Assembly (NCBI RefSeq): GCF_003584565.2
Contig: NZ_CP031010.1
Location: 4,712,001-4,776,000 of the forward strand
Direction: 5' to 3'
Source of the DNA: Alteromonas sp. RKMC-009
GTDB lineage: Bacteria > Pseudomonadota > Gammaproteobacteria > Enterobacterales > Alteromonadaceae
Length of the DNA stretch: 64,000 nt
This document shows positions 28,033-36,443 of this stretch, piece by piece. Position 1 is the stretch's first letter. Each line of letters starts with the position of its first letter. The notes beneath the pieces are model-generated. The model searched no databases, was not told the origin of the DNA, and saw nothing but the letters and a program-made list of their open reading frames with translations. The translations under genes and the position numbers were made by a program.

Positions 28033-28689
28033 ATGACTGACCCGTCCATGCGGCATTTTTCCTCTGCTGCTATCAATGAGCTGGAAAAACAGACCCGAAC
28101 GAACCTGATCAACTGTTTGTCCGGCTACAAAGGGGCCAACCTTGTGGGCACCACTGACGGTAAACGGGATAACCTGGCCATTATCAGCTCTGTATTTCAC
28201 GTGGGGGCACATCCTCCTCTTCAGGGCATGTTGTTACGTCCGCATACTGTGCCACGGCAAACGCTGGAAAATATTCGTGAAACAGGTGTGTACACCATTA
28301 ATGCAGTCAGCGCCGGCTGGACAGATAAAGCTCATCAGACTTCCGCCCGCTATGATGAACACACCAGTGAGTTTGATGCCACAGGCTTAACACCGCTGAA
28401 AGAAGACGGATTCGCCGCGCCATTTGTCGCCCAAAGTCCTTTGCGTATGGCCATGGCGGCAAAAGAAATATCCACGCTGCAATGTAATCAGACAGTACTG
28501 GTCATTGGCAGGGTGCTTGATATTTACGTGATGGAAGGGGCCACCGGTGAGGACGGACAACTGGATTTGGAGAAAATGAATCTTGCCTGTATCAGCGGGC
28601 TGGATACTTACCACCGTGCGGAACCCATCGCCCGTTATGCCTATGCGAAACCGGACAAACCCGTCACGCTGGCAGGTAAAAACGCATAA
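28033..28689 (+). CDS. Flavin reductase-like FMN-binding split-barrel protein
   Basis: A 218-residue protein of the flavin-reductase-like domain family, which bind FMN in a split beta-barrel. Recognisable segments are NLINCLSGYKGANLVGTTD, VFHVGAHPPLQGMLLRPHTV, NIRETGVYTINAVSAGW and SPLRMAMAAKEI. The ATG at 28033 follows AGGAGA by ten bases and lies one base after the stop of the CPXCG gene. The substrate is not evident; such proteins range from flavin reductases to FMN-storage-like proteins. Confidence 0.8.
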   Translation: MTDPSMRHFSSAAINELEKQTRTNLINCLSGYKGANLVGTTDGKRDNLAIISSVFHVGAHPPLQGMLLRPHTVPRQTLENIRETGVYTINAVSAGWTDKAHQTSARYDEHTSEFDATGLTPLKEDGFAAPFVAQSPLRMAMAAKEISTLQCNQTVLVIGRVLDIYVMEGATGEDGQLDLEKMNLACISGLDTYHRAEPIARYAYAKPDKPVTLAGKNA

Positions 28690-28788
28690 ATGCACAGGTC
28701 CTGCGGTGAAGAAAAGTTAATCTACATCAAATATGTGACGGAACGATTTGGCAGTCCCGTAAATGTGTCGTATAACTATTGTCATAGT

Positions 28789-28814
28789 AAACCTGTCATC
28801 GCGGCAGGTTTTTT
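28789..28814 (+). terminator. Rho-independent terminator
   Basis: AAACCTG and CAGGTTT pair around a nine-base loop, followed by further T residues. It ends the CPXCG/flavin-reductase-like unit about 100 bases after its stop. Confidence 0.7.
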
Positions 28815-28872
28815 ACGTTACAAGACCAAATAAAAACAAATCATTCTCGTTTAAGCTTTATGGGAGCAAATT

Positions 28873-29166
28873 ATGAGTAATGTGAACCGTCGTGATTTCC
28901 TAAAACTGTCAGGCACCACACTGATCGGTTTGACGTTAGGTGGCACTGCACTTCGCGCACAGGCACAGGAGCAACTGCAGACCGACGACCCCACAGCACA
29001 GGCATTGAAATATACCCCGAAATCAACGGTGGAAGGGTCTCAGTGCGGCAATTGCATGTACATTCAGGGCGAGGACGGACAAGCTCACCGTCCATGCGCC
29101 ATTTTCCCGGGTAAACTGGTTAACACCAACGGCTGGTGCAGTGCCTGGGTAAAACGTCCGGGCTAA
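28873..29166 (+). CDS. High-potential iron-sulfur protein (HiPIP), TAT-exported
   Basis: A 97-residue periplasmic electron carrier. The N-terminus SNVNRRDFLKLSGTTLIG is a twin-arginine signal, as expected for a protein folded with its cofactor. Four cysteines in the HiPIP pattern (QCGNCMYIQG, RPCAIFPGKL, GWCSAWV) should bind one 4Fe-4S cluster. GGGAG lies upstream of the ATG. It is a single gene between terminators. HiPIPs shuttle electrons to reaction centres or oxidases; no partner oxidase is adjacent. Confidence 0.92.
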   Translation: MSNVNRRDFLKLSGTTLIGLTLGGTALRAQAQEQLQTDDPTAQALKYTPKSTVEGSQCGNCMYIQGEDGQAHRPCAIFPGKLVNTNGWCSAWVKRPG

Positions 29167-29187
29167 ATTTGAACCCGGACAGTTGGA

Positions 29188-29526
29188 TCAGCGGGGTAAT
29201 ACCCGCTGAAGCCAGCCTCCCGGCACACACCAGCGCCATACAAACCCCAGCGCATCCTGCTGATAAGTAAACAACAAAGACACCAGTACCGCTGCCACAT
29301 GCAGCAATCCGCACCACACCACCAGTCCGATTTCAGTTTGCCAGCCGGCGATCGCCGGAAACGTTGCAACAGTCAGAAAACACACTGCCAGAGTCTGAAA
29401 TATCAGTCTGCCCCCGGGTACGTTTTCAATCTCATCACCGGTGACCGCACGGAAATGTTTCGGGTTCGCCATAGAAAAGTGCAGGAAACCGGCAATGCAC
29501 AACAGTAAACACAAAAATGTCATCAT
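29188..29526 (-). CDS. DUF3325 membrane protein
   Basis: A 112-residue protein with three hydrophobic helices and the internal motif HFSMANPKHFRAV. This is the DUF3325 family, regularly found after PepSY-TM and DUF3649 genes in siderophore-uptake loci. Its start overlaps the PepSY-TM stop by four bases (ATGA), so the two are translationally coupled. It is the last gene of the iron locus. No molecular function is established. Confidence 0.78.
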   Translation of the reverse strand: MMTFLCLLLCIAGFLHFSMANPKHFRAVTGDEIENVPGGRLIFQTLAVCFLTVATFPAIAGWQTEIGLVVWCGLLHVAAVLVSLLFTYQQDALGFVWRWCVPGGWLQRVLPR

Positions 29527-31145
29527 GCTGTCTGCTCCCCGGTGCTGCCCGCTTCCGGTGCAGGCCGTCTCCGGCGGGCAGGGCTGTCTTTGCGGCCTGA
29601 CGGCGCGCGTTTAGATTTAGGTTCAGCTTTGAGTTTACTCACCGCATACCAGGCCAGAGCGGCCAGGATAAGACAGGCTGCATCGAATATGATCCTCAAC
29701 GTATCAGGCATCAGAACAGGTGATGTAGCGACATCCAGCAACGGAATAAAGGTGAAGAGCACTGCTGCTGCCAGCGTTTGCCAGAGCCAGCCTTTCCGGT
29801 CGCGTCTGAACAGTCCGGCTACCACACAAAGCCCCCATACAATGAAAAAGCTGCGTATTTCCCAATCACTGCGTGTCGCCAATTCTGCAGGCAACAGGCG
29901 GTTCGCCCAGAAATAAGCACCGGTAGCCACCATCAGCCCGGCGATAGCACCAATGTTTGTGCCTCTCACCAGTTCGAAGCCTCTGCGTCCCATTTGCTTC
30001 TTGGCGCGCTTCTCTACCCAAAGGACAGAACCGGTCCCCACCATTAACGTGCCCAGGATACCGGCAAAAAAGAGCAGCCAGCGGGTAACACTGTCGGCAA
30101 AACGGGCCTGATGCAGCATGTCCATATAGTTATAAATTGCCTGGCTGGTATTCGGTGCAGAAGACGCCTCTTCTACTTTCAGAATTTCACCTTCAGAGTT
30201 AAAAACCAGCCCGCTGTTCCCGCCACGACCGGCGGATAACTCAACACGGTTGGGACCGGATACAGAAAATGTCGCTTTATCTGTGCCCGGATTTTTAATG
30301 GTGATGCGGTCAGCAGGTACGCCCCATTCAGCAGAAGCACTGGCCATAACCTGTGCCAGCAGGGCGCTATTGTCCACAACTGGCGCTGCCGGCTTATGTT
30401 GTATTGCCCGCGCTTGCGGTGCGCCCCGTTGCGGCCCGCCCTGTCCCTGCGGACCTCCGCCACCCGGAGGACCACCATGACCACCACCACTGCCGTTCCA
30501 CGGAAGCAAAGTGCCTCCTAACAGTAACAAGCCGGAGAATGTGATCATCAGATGAAATGGCAGCGCCAGTACGGATGCCAGAACGTGCCCGTCTATCCAG
30601 GAAAGCAGCTTCTTCTTTGGCCTGAACATGAAAAAATCTGCAAAGATTTTACGGTGCATGATCACGCCGCTGACAATACCAATCAGCATCATCATGCTGA
30701 CAATGCCGACAAAGGTCTCACCTGCAGCACGCGGTACGCCGTATAGTTCAAAGTGGAAGCGGTACAGAAAATTGCCACCGGCGGTTTCTCTCGGGGTCAG
30801 CTCCTCACCGGTAGACGCATTCAGAACGGCACGCTGCGAACGCATTTGCTGGCGATCTTCCCCGCCATTGCGCCAGCTTGCACCGACCGTTTCTTCTCTG
30901 GGTCCCGGTAAAGAAATTTGCCATTCCTGAGCCCCCGGGGCCTTACCCTGCAGATAGCGGTACGCCACTTCAGCGCTGTTCTCAGCCGGCACAGACACGT
31001 GCAATTCAGGCTGCATCCAGTGAGTAATTTCACTTCTGAAAAATGCCAGCGTACCGGTGAAAAATATCGCGAACAGGAGCCAGCCCGCGGTGATGCTGCT
31101 CCATGTGTGCAGCCAGGTCATCGACTGTCTGAGTGAACCTTTCAT
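29523..31145 (-). CDS. PepSY-associated TM protein, probable siderophore-iron reductase
   Basis: A 540-residue inner-membrane protein of the PepSY-TM family, related to flavin/haem-linked ferric-siderophore reductases. TM1 (SITAGWLLFAIFFTGTLAFF) is preceded by TWLHTWSS, whose His is conserved. A large periplasmic part, further helices with HVLASVLALPFHLMITFSG, and a late WVEKRAKKQMGRRGF segment follow. Odd points are a Gly/Pro/Gln-rich insertion at about 215-250 and a long Arg/Lys/Pro-rich C-terminal tail. It is coupled to DUF3325 downstream and lies 13 bases after DUF3649. Reductase activity is inferred from the family. Confidence 0.8.
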   Translation of the reverse strand: MKGSLRQSMTWLHTWSSITAGWLLFAIFFTGTLAFFRSEITHWMQPELHVSVPAENSAEVAYRYLQGKAPGAQEWQISLPGPREETVGASWRNGGEDRQQMRSQRAVLNASTGEELTPRETAGGNFLYRFHFELYGVPRAAGETFVGIVSMMMLIGIVSGVIMHRKIFADFFMFRPKKKLLSWIDGHVLASVLALPFHLMITFSGLLLLGGTLLPWNGSGGGHGGPPGGGGPQGQGGPQRGAPQARAIQHKPAAPVVDNSALLAQVMASASAEWGVPADRITIKNPGTDKATFSVSGPNRVELSAGRGGNSGLVFNSEGEILKVEEASSAPNTSQAIYNYMDMLHQARFADSVTRWLLFFAGILGTLMVGTGSVLWVEKRAKKQMGRRGFELVRGTNIGAIAGLMVATGAYFWANRLLPAELATRSDWEIRSFFIVWGLCVVAGLFRRDRKGWLWQTLAAAVLFTFIPLLDVATSPVLMPDTLRIIFDAACLILAALAWYAVSKLKAEPKSKRAPSGRKDSPARRRRPAPEAGSTGEQTA

Positions 31146-31158
31146 TGCCGTCTCCCCT

Positions 31159-31455
31159 TCATGACGCTACACCGGACCACACCAGCCCCCACGCCACGGC
31201 GTTAATTGCCAGCGCGGTGATGAAGGCTTTTACATGGTTATTGATGGCGAATATCCAGATGATATAAACCGTCCAGGCAAGGAAAAACACCATACGGATA
31301 AAAGCAATTTCCTGGCGGCCGGATACATCTGACCCGGCCGCCAGCAACAAACTGACTGCTGTGGCCGCCGCATAGCCACCCGCCACCGCCAGAATGACTC
31401 TGACAGTTACCGTAAAGGCAGGTGCTGAATAGAAAGGGAGATGTTGTGTTGTCAT
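31159..31455 (-). CDS. DUF3649 membrane protein
   Basis: A 98-residue protein with three to four hydrophobic helices (VILAVAGGYAAATAVSLLLA, VFFLAWTVYIIWIFAI, ALAINAVAWGLVW). It matches DUF3649, a companion of PepSY-TM iron reductases. Its ATG shares a base with the TPR gene's TAA (TAATG), linking the reductase module to the TonB operon. Confidence 0.78.
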   Translation of the reverse strand: MTTQHLPFYSAPAFTVTVRVILAVAGGYAAATAVSLLLAAGSDVSGRQEIAFIRMVFFLAWTVYIIWIFAINNHVKAFITALAINAVAWGLVWSGVAS

Positions 31456-32825
31456 TATGATGCGTTCTTCACAATATTTTCCAGAGACTGAATGTTGCTC
31501 AGTAAATCACTGCGCCCCGGATTCGATTTGTACACCTGACGAAGCAACGTCAGCGCATCAGCGTAAGCGTTCTGATTAATGGCGACCTGTGCCCGTCCCA
31601 GCATGGCCCGTTCTTTATATTCGGGGAGTGCTTCGGCACGCAGGTAATACATTTTTGCACGTTCGTCTTTCTTCTCTTTACGCAGAAGTGCTGCCAGCGT
31701 CATCAGCGCATCACCGTTCGCCGGCGCGGCTTTAATAGCAGTCAGCAGGTAGTCCTGTGCTTTACTGTTCTGATCCTTCGCAATGGCGAGGTTCGCCTTC
31801 ATAACGTTCAGCATTGCTGTGTTACTGCTATCAAGGCGTTTAGCGTTTTTATCCAGTGTACTGACCAGAGCACCCAGGTTTTGCCAGTCCTGACTGGCCG
31901 CCAGCCAGTTGGCAATACTTAACATGGTCTCTGCGCCATCACTGTTGCCGGCCAGCAACGTACTGACGTTATCGTTAAGCAGCGCAACCGCACGATGCGG
32001 ACTGCCGGACTTCACATGAAGTTTTGCCAGAGTCGTGAGATTTTCCGCACGCTTTTCCCCCAGAGACAGCGCCGTTTCCAGACTGCTGATAGCAGTGAGA
32101 TCATCCTGGCTTTTCATCGCAATCTGACTGCGTTGCAGCCATAACCTTGCACTGTCAGGTTTTTCACTGAGCATTTCACCCACCAGTGAAGACGCCTGTG
32201 GAAGTGCGTCACTGGCAATCAGCGCAAACAGCAGACCCTGCGCCCACTGGGCATTGCCGGGTTCCAGCATCATGGCATTCTGATAGGCTGCGGTAGCACT
32301 GCGGGGTTTCTCCAGTTGCAGATTAAGGTATCCGAGCTGGCCATACACCTGACTGTCAGACACCCCGAGTGCCAGCGAAGCCACCACATGTTCACGGGCC
32401 TTTTCGTAAGCTTCATCAAGCATATAAATCATGCTCAGGCCACGGTGCGAAGTTGACGATGAAGGATCTTCCTTTAACGCCAGTTCGAAGTGTTTTTTCG
32501 CTTCACTGTTTTTCTTTAAGCTTAAAAACACCTGGCCCATCATTTCATGCAGCATGGCACTGACTTTTTCGTGTTCCTGACGGTAGGTGTTCCAGGCTTG
32601 CTCTACACCTTTGAAATCCTGCTTTTGCAGCAAAGGCTGTACGTTATGAAAGAACTCACCTTCGTCACGGTTTACTCTGTTCCTGTGGGCATCGCTTTTA
32701 CCGGCGCGGTAACTGAATTCCCAGACCGGCTCTTCCAGCGATACTTTAACCTCTGCCTGCACGCCCGCTGTGAAAGCGAGTAGTAACGCACAGCATCCTA
32801 ATCGTCTAAACGTGAATTTTTTCAT
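31455..32825 (-). CDS. Exported TPR-repeat protein of the TonB2-type operon
   Basis: A 456-residue periplasmic protein with a signal peptide (CCALLLAFTAGVQA) and about ten tetratricopeptide-like helical pairs from residue 80 to the C-terminus, such as AKKHFELALKEDPSSSTSHR and ATAAYQNAMMLEPGNAQWA. TPR proteins occur at this position in TonB2/Ttp operons of Alteromonadales and Shewanella, presumably as a scaffold for the energising complex. The start overlaps the tonB stop by one base (TAATG). Its specific partner is unknown. Confidence 0.82.
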   Translation of the reverse strand: MKKFTFRRLGCCALLLAFTAGVQAEVKVSLEEPVWEFSYRAGKSDAHRNRVNRDEGEFFHNVQPLLQKQDFKGVEQAWNTYRQEHEKVSAMLHEMMGQVFLSLKKNSEAKKHFELALKEDPSSSTSHRGLSMIYMLDEAYEKAREHVVASLALGVSDSQVYGQLGYLNLQLEKPRSATAAYQNAMMLEPGNAQWAQGLLFALIASDALPQASSLVGEMLSEKPDSARLWLQRSQIAMKSQDDLTAISSLETALSLGEKRAENLTTLAKLHVKSGSPHRAVALLNDNVSTLLAGNSDGAETMLSIANWLAASQDWQNLGALVSTLDKNAKRLDSSNTAMLNVMKANLAIAKDQNSKAQDYLLTAIKAAPANGDALMTLAALLRKEKKDERAKMYYLRAEALPEYKERAMLGRAQVAINQNAYADALTLLRQVYKSNPGRSDLLSNIQSLENIVKNAS

Positions 32826-33448
32826 TATGCTTCAATCTCCACAGGCCAGATAAATCTTGCTCTGACAGCGTGATCGGCTTTGTGCGGAGCAGTGAATTTA
32901 CTGCCTTTCACAAAGCGCTGAATTTCCTTATTAAGTTCGTGATGCGGGTTGTCGACGATATCAATCAGGGTGACGTCACCCTTCTCATCAATCATTACAT
33001 CCAGTTTCACCACAACCCGTTCAATACCGCGATGTTTCAGTTTTTTCGGGAACCGGATTTTTACCGGAGTCAGCAAGGTAGGCTTGCCGTCCAGTTCACT
33101 GAGAGCGTAAGCCTCCCAGTCTATTTCCGGTGCAGCCCAGTCAGGTTGCGCCATTGCCACGTCCGGCCGCTCCGGTTTATCAATTTCAATTTCCGGATCC
33201 ACCTGAATATCGGCCATTGATACCGGCGCACCGGCACCTTCCACCTGCATATTCACATCTGCCTGCTCAGTCACCTGCTGACTTTGCGGGGGCGGCGGCG
33301 GGGGCGGCTGTGCAATGGCGATATCAAGCTGTCTGACTTCAAGCTCAGGGCCGTCTTCACTGTTGAGGTAATAGCCCAGAGTCAGTATTCCCAGCGACAC
33401 CACCATGACACCGCCGCTGAGTAAAAATGCTGAAAGTTGCTTTTTCAT
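32825..33448 (-). CDS. tonB: TonB family energy transducer (TonB2-like)
   Basis: A 207-residue protein that spans the periplasm to pass proton-motive force from ExbB/ExbD to outer-membrane receptors. It has an N-terminal membrane anchor (SGGVMVVSLGILTLGYYL), a proline tract (seven consecutive Pro near residue 50), and the C-terminal TonB domain from about 120 (KIRFPKKLKHRGIERVVVK, VARFIWP-like end). It is shorter than E. coli TonB, as in TonB2 systems. It is coupled to exbD upstream (9-base gap) and to the TPR gene downstream. Confidence 0.9.
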   Translation of the reverse strand: MKKQLSAFLLSGGVMVVSLGILTLGYYLNSEDGPELEVRQLDIAIAQPPPPPPPQSQQVTEQADVNMQVEGAGAPVSMADIQVDPEIEIDKPERPDVAMAQPDWAAPEIDWEAYALSELDGKPTLLTPVKIRFPKKLKHRGIERVVVKLDVMIDEKGDVTLIDIVDNPHHELNKEIQRFVKGSKFTAPHKADHAVRARFIWPVEIEA

Positions 33449-33457
33449 TCTGCATCC

Positions 33458-33865
33458 TCACAATTTTGCGGTGGCAATGTTGACGTCAACAGCGCCGGCC
33501 ATTTTGGCGGCGTCAATCACCTCCACCAGCAGATCTGTCGACACGGTTTTATCTACCTGCAGTACCACCGGACGCACTTCCTGCACCATCAGTTGCTCTA
33601 CCGTTCCCCGTACCCCGGCAACACCGATGTTGGTACTGTCGTACATCACCTCACCATTTGCAGTGATGGCAATAAGAATGGACATCTGATCAAGCTTTTG
33701 TGCCGAGATGGCCTGAGGCTTATCTACTTCGACCCCGGTTTCTTTAACGAACACCGTGGAAACGATGAAGAAAATCAACAGAATAAACACCACGTCCAGC
33801 AGTGGTGACATATCAATAGACTGAATGGGTTGTGCTTCCAGCCGGCGTTGTAATCGACTAGCCAT
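33458..33865 (-). CDS. exbD: ExbD/TolR-type biopolymer transport protein
   Basis: A 135-residue protein with one N-terminal helix carrying the essential aspartate (QSIDMSPLLDVVFILLIFF) and a periplasmic domain. It forms the proton channel with ExbB. The start lies inside the last codons of the upstream ExbB gene (8-base overlap), indicating coupled translation. Confidence 0.92.
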   Translation of the reverse strand: MASRLQRRLEAQPIQSIDMSPLLDVVFILLIFFIVSTVFVKETGVEVDKPQAISAQKLDQMSILIAITANGEVMYDSTNIGVAGVRGTVEQLMVQEVRPVVLQVDKTVSTDLLVEVIDAAKMAGAVDVNIATAKL

Positions 33866-34241
33866 GTTTCACCTCACCTTCCTGCGTATCGTGCAGATGT
33901 CCTTTCACATATGACAAACATAACCAGCCCGGGATAGCCATCACCAGCCCCAGCTGAGTTGTAAATAACGCATCGGCAATACCTGCAGACACGATTTGAC
34001 TGTCAGCCCCGTCGGTCATCATGCCGGTGAAACTGCCCTGCAATCCCATGATGGTGCCAAGCAGCCCCATCAGCGGCAACGCCCCTACCAGCACGGATGG
34101 CGTCATCAACGGGTCGCTGTCTTTACTGCGAACGTCCTTATCGAACCGGTTCAGGTACAGCATCCAGATTTGCTGAAAGGCAAACCAGCCGGTCAGTACC
34201 ATGACCCAGCACAAGGGGTTGCCGGTGAATAATTCAATCAT
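33858..34241 (-). CDS. exbB: Short ExbB/TolQ-type proton channel protein
   Basis: A 127-residue member of the MotA/TolQ/ExbB family, about half the usual length. It has one N-terminal helix and the conserved pair of helices LVGALPLMGLLGTIMGLQGSF and LFTTQLGLVMAIPGW. The downstream ExbD and upstream TtpC-like protein make this the ExbB2 component of a Ttp-type complex. Its ATG overlaps the stop of the TtpC-like gene by one base. Confidence 0.88.
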   Translation of the reverse strand: MIELFTGNPLCWVMVLTGWFAFQQIWMLYLNRFDKDVRSKDSDPLMTPSVLVGALPLMGLLGTIMGLQGSFTGMMTDGADSQIVSAGIADALFTTQLGLVMAIPGWLCLSYVKGHLHDTQEGEVKHG

Positions 34242-35569
34242 CAGCTTGCTCCGGATGGATGTCCGGATCCTAACAATTCAGTGTCAGTATCCCGCGCCTG
34301 CGCATCAAGCTCTTCCTGATGACTGTTGCCCTCGTCGCCACTTAAAATAAGTGCAAAGTTCTCCAGTTCCGTGTAGTACTGACGCGCTTTGCGGCTAAGG
34401 AGAGCATTAAGGATCAGTGCAGGAATAGCGACGATCAAACCCAGCTCCGTCGTCACCAGTGCTTTGGCGATACCGCCGGAAATCACTTCAGGGTCGCTTG
34501 AGCCGAATGATGTCATCATGCGGAAGGTTTCGATCATGCCGCTTACCGTTCCCAGCAGTCCCAGCAGAGGAGCCACAGCGGCAGTAACAGCCACAGCATT
34601 GATCCACTTATCGAGGGTCTGCCGGTCTTGTTGCAGTTGTACAAACAGCTGATCATCACGGTCACGGAACGTTACCGCCTGCTCAGCAATTTTAAGTAAG
34701 TCTTCCTGCATGCCTTTAAATTGGGCACGGGCCGCGCCACCCGACTGCAGAATCTTATCCAGCATCGCCTGGGACCGCACCGGAATCACTTTAGGCAGAC
34801 GAAGCAGTTGCACCACTTTAAGCAGACCGATAACAGTAGCAATTAGCGCGAACAGTAAAATAGGGACTACCCAGATACCGCCTTTCACCACGTGCTCAAT
34901 CACACCTTCGTTTGCAGACTCACGGGTAAGTGCACGGCCAAGGGTCGGGTCCAGGACAACGGTGCCCGCCTGCTCCTGCATAGTTGCCGCCAGCCCTGAG
35001 GGCAACATCCCTTTGGTTTGCAGTCTGCCGGATACGGTTTCAGCCAGTCCTACCGCATCATTGTGTTTAAACCAGGTAACCGGTCCTACCGACAGTGACG
35101 GTACGCTGGCCAGTTCACCGTTTTCCAGTACCAGCGTACGGGACTGCCAGCCGGGCAGAGAGGCGGTTTTCACTGTAGCGTCAGACACAGCAGCCATTTT
35201 AGCAGCGGTGTCCATGGCGTTTACTTCATTAAACGGTAAGCCCTGCTGTTGCAGGAAACGGTTGAGCAGGTTCTGTTGATAGGTTTGCTGCTCTTTCCAT
35301 TCAGATAAGCGTTCTTCCAGCTTGCTCAGACTCAGTGTTTTTTCATCTGCGAGACGGCGGGCGACCGCAGTTTTGTCCCGTAAAGACATCACGTCTTTTT
35401 CTAACTGACTGAGGGTAGATGACAACGAAACCCGCTCTTTTACGATGCGTGATTCAGCGCTGCTCAGACTGCGCTTTGCGCTTTCAATTTTGTTCAGCAT
35501 GTCCTGCTGCTGTGCACCGGCACCTGCAGAGGCCCACGCCAGCATAGTAAGGAGTAAAATTCTTTTCAT
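34241..35569 (-). CDS. TtpC-like ExbB with periplasmic coiled-coil extension
   Basis: A 442-residue protein. A signal peptide (MKRILLLTMLAWASAGAGA) is followed by a long coiled coil (about 25-100) and a linker. The C-terminal half is a MotA/TolQ/ExbB domain (KGGIWVVPILLFALIATVIGL, APLLGLLGTVSGMIETF, LVTTELGLIVAIPALI). This arrangement is that of TtpC, essential for TonB2 function in Vibrio. The start at 35569 has GGAGG eight bases upstream; an ATG six codons earlier overlaps that site and the preceding gene. Confidence 0.85.
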   Translation of the reverse strand: MKRILLLTMLAWASAGAGAQQQDMLNKIESAKRSLSSAESRIVKERVSLSSTLSQLEKDVMSLRDKTAVARRLADEKTLSLSKLEERLSEWKEQQTYQQNLLNRFLQQQGLPFNEVNAMDTAAKMAAVSDATVKTASLPGWQSRTLVLENGELASVPSLSVGPVTWFKHNDAVGLAETVSGRLQTKGMLPSGLAATMQEQAGTVVLDPTLGRALTRESANEGVIEHVVKGGIWVVPILLFALIATVIGLLKVVQLLRLPKVIPVRSQAMLDKILQSGGAARAQFKGMQEDLLKIAEQAVTFRDRDDQLFVQLQQDRQTLDKWINAVAVTAAVAPLLGLLGTVSGMIETFRMMTSFGSSDPEVISGGIAKALVTTELGLIVAIPALILNALLSRKARQYYTELENFALILSGDEGNSHQEELDAQARDTDTELLGSGHPSGAS

Positions 35570-35570
35570 C

Positions 35571-36383
35571 TTAACGACCTCCGCCATTTACCGGATTTTG
35601 CGCAGTAAAAGGTAAAGGCAGCGCAATAAATTCGGGTTGCTGACGGCGCTCGAAAACCGCCAGTGCGCGGCTGATGGCTTCACCATCAACACTGTCGTCG
35701 AAGTGCCATGTCCATTGTCCGTTCTCCGGGTAGCCGGAACCGGCCACACTTCCGTCGTTGTTTGCAAACCAGGCCAGCTGTGACCCCAGATATAACTGTT
35801 TCACCACCACTTCTTTACCGTCAGGCGCCGTGAGCACGTCTTCGTTTACCGTGAGCTTGCTGTCGAATTGTTCCAGCCGGGATAATTTAGCCAGTGCGAC
35901 CTGCAAAATTTGCGAAGGATTGTCGCCACCATCACCGGCCAGCGCGGCATCTTCCTTGTCCCAGTTAAACTTCAGAGGCGGTGGCAAGCTTTCGTATAAA
36001 CTATTGATGCGGGTAACCAGAGAAGATAGTGCACCTGTTACATCAGCCTGCTGACTTTCAAGGGTGTTTTGTTCGGCCAGCAGAGCATTCCGGCGGGCAT
36101 CCACGTCATCCTGTGAATCATTACTGGTCGCAAGAATTTTCTGCAACTGCGATTTCTCGGCTTTCAGCAGGTCTATCCGCTGACGGACCACCGGTTCCTG
36201 TTCCTGCCAGTCCATGACCAGCTTGCGCTCCTGCGCCTCAATTTGCAGCCACTGGCGGGTCAGTCCGTCCATATCATCTGTCACGGCAGCCATGGCGTTA
36301 CCGGTCAATAGTGATGCAGTAAGCAAAATACCGGCACTGCATGTAGCCGGTATTCTCAGACGCCCCATTTGCATTGTCTTCAT
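35571..36383 (-). CDS. DUF3450 exported protein
   Basis: A 270-residue periplasmic protein with a signal peptide, then a coiled coil (about 35-110: QWLQIEAQERKLVMDWQEQE, VDARRNALLAEQNTLESQQ), a linker and a beta-rich C-terminal part. DUF3450 proteins precede TtpC-like exbB genes in many marine gammaproteobacteria. The ATG at 36383 has AAGGGA upstream; two in-frame ATGs further upstream are less well placed. It is the first gene of the Ttp/TonB operon, 18 bases downstream of a terminator. Confidence 0.78.
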   Translation of the reverse strand: MKTMQMGRLRIPATCSAGILLTASLLTGNAMAAVTDDMDGLTRQWLQIEAQERKLVMDWQEQEPVVRQRIDLLKAEKSQLQKILATSNDSQDDVDARRNALLAEQNTLESQQADVTGALSSLVTRINSLYESLPPPLKFNWDKEDAALAGDGGDNPSQILQVALAKLSRLEQFDSKLTVNEDVLTAPDGKEVVVKQLYLGSQLAWFANNDGSVAGSGYPENGQWTWHFDDSVDGEAISRALAVFERRQQPEFIALPLPFTAQNPVNGGGR

Positions 36384-36401
36384 TCCCGTTCCCTTCATTA
36401 C

Positions 36402-36434
36402 AAAAAACCGGTAACACAAAGACTGTGTTACCGG
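36402..36434 (-). terminator. Strong terminator between receptor and TonB operon
   Basis: CCGGTAACACA and TGTGTTACCGG form a perfect 11-bp stem with a five-base loop, followed on the minus strand by six T residues. It starts 9 bases after the receptor stop and ends 18 bases before the DUF3450 start, leaving no room for an independent promoter unless it overlaps the hairpin or the receptor gene. Confidence 0.92.
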
Positions 36435-36443
36435 CTGGTATCA

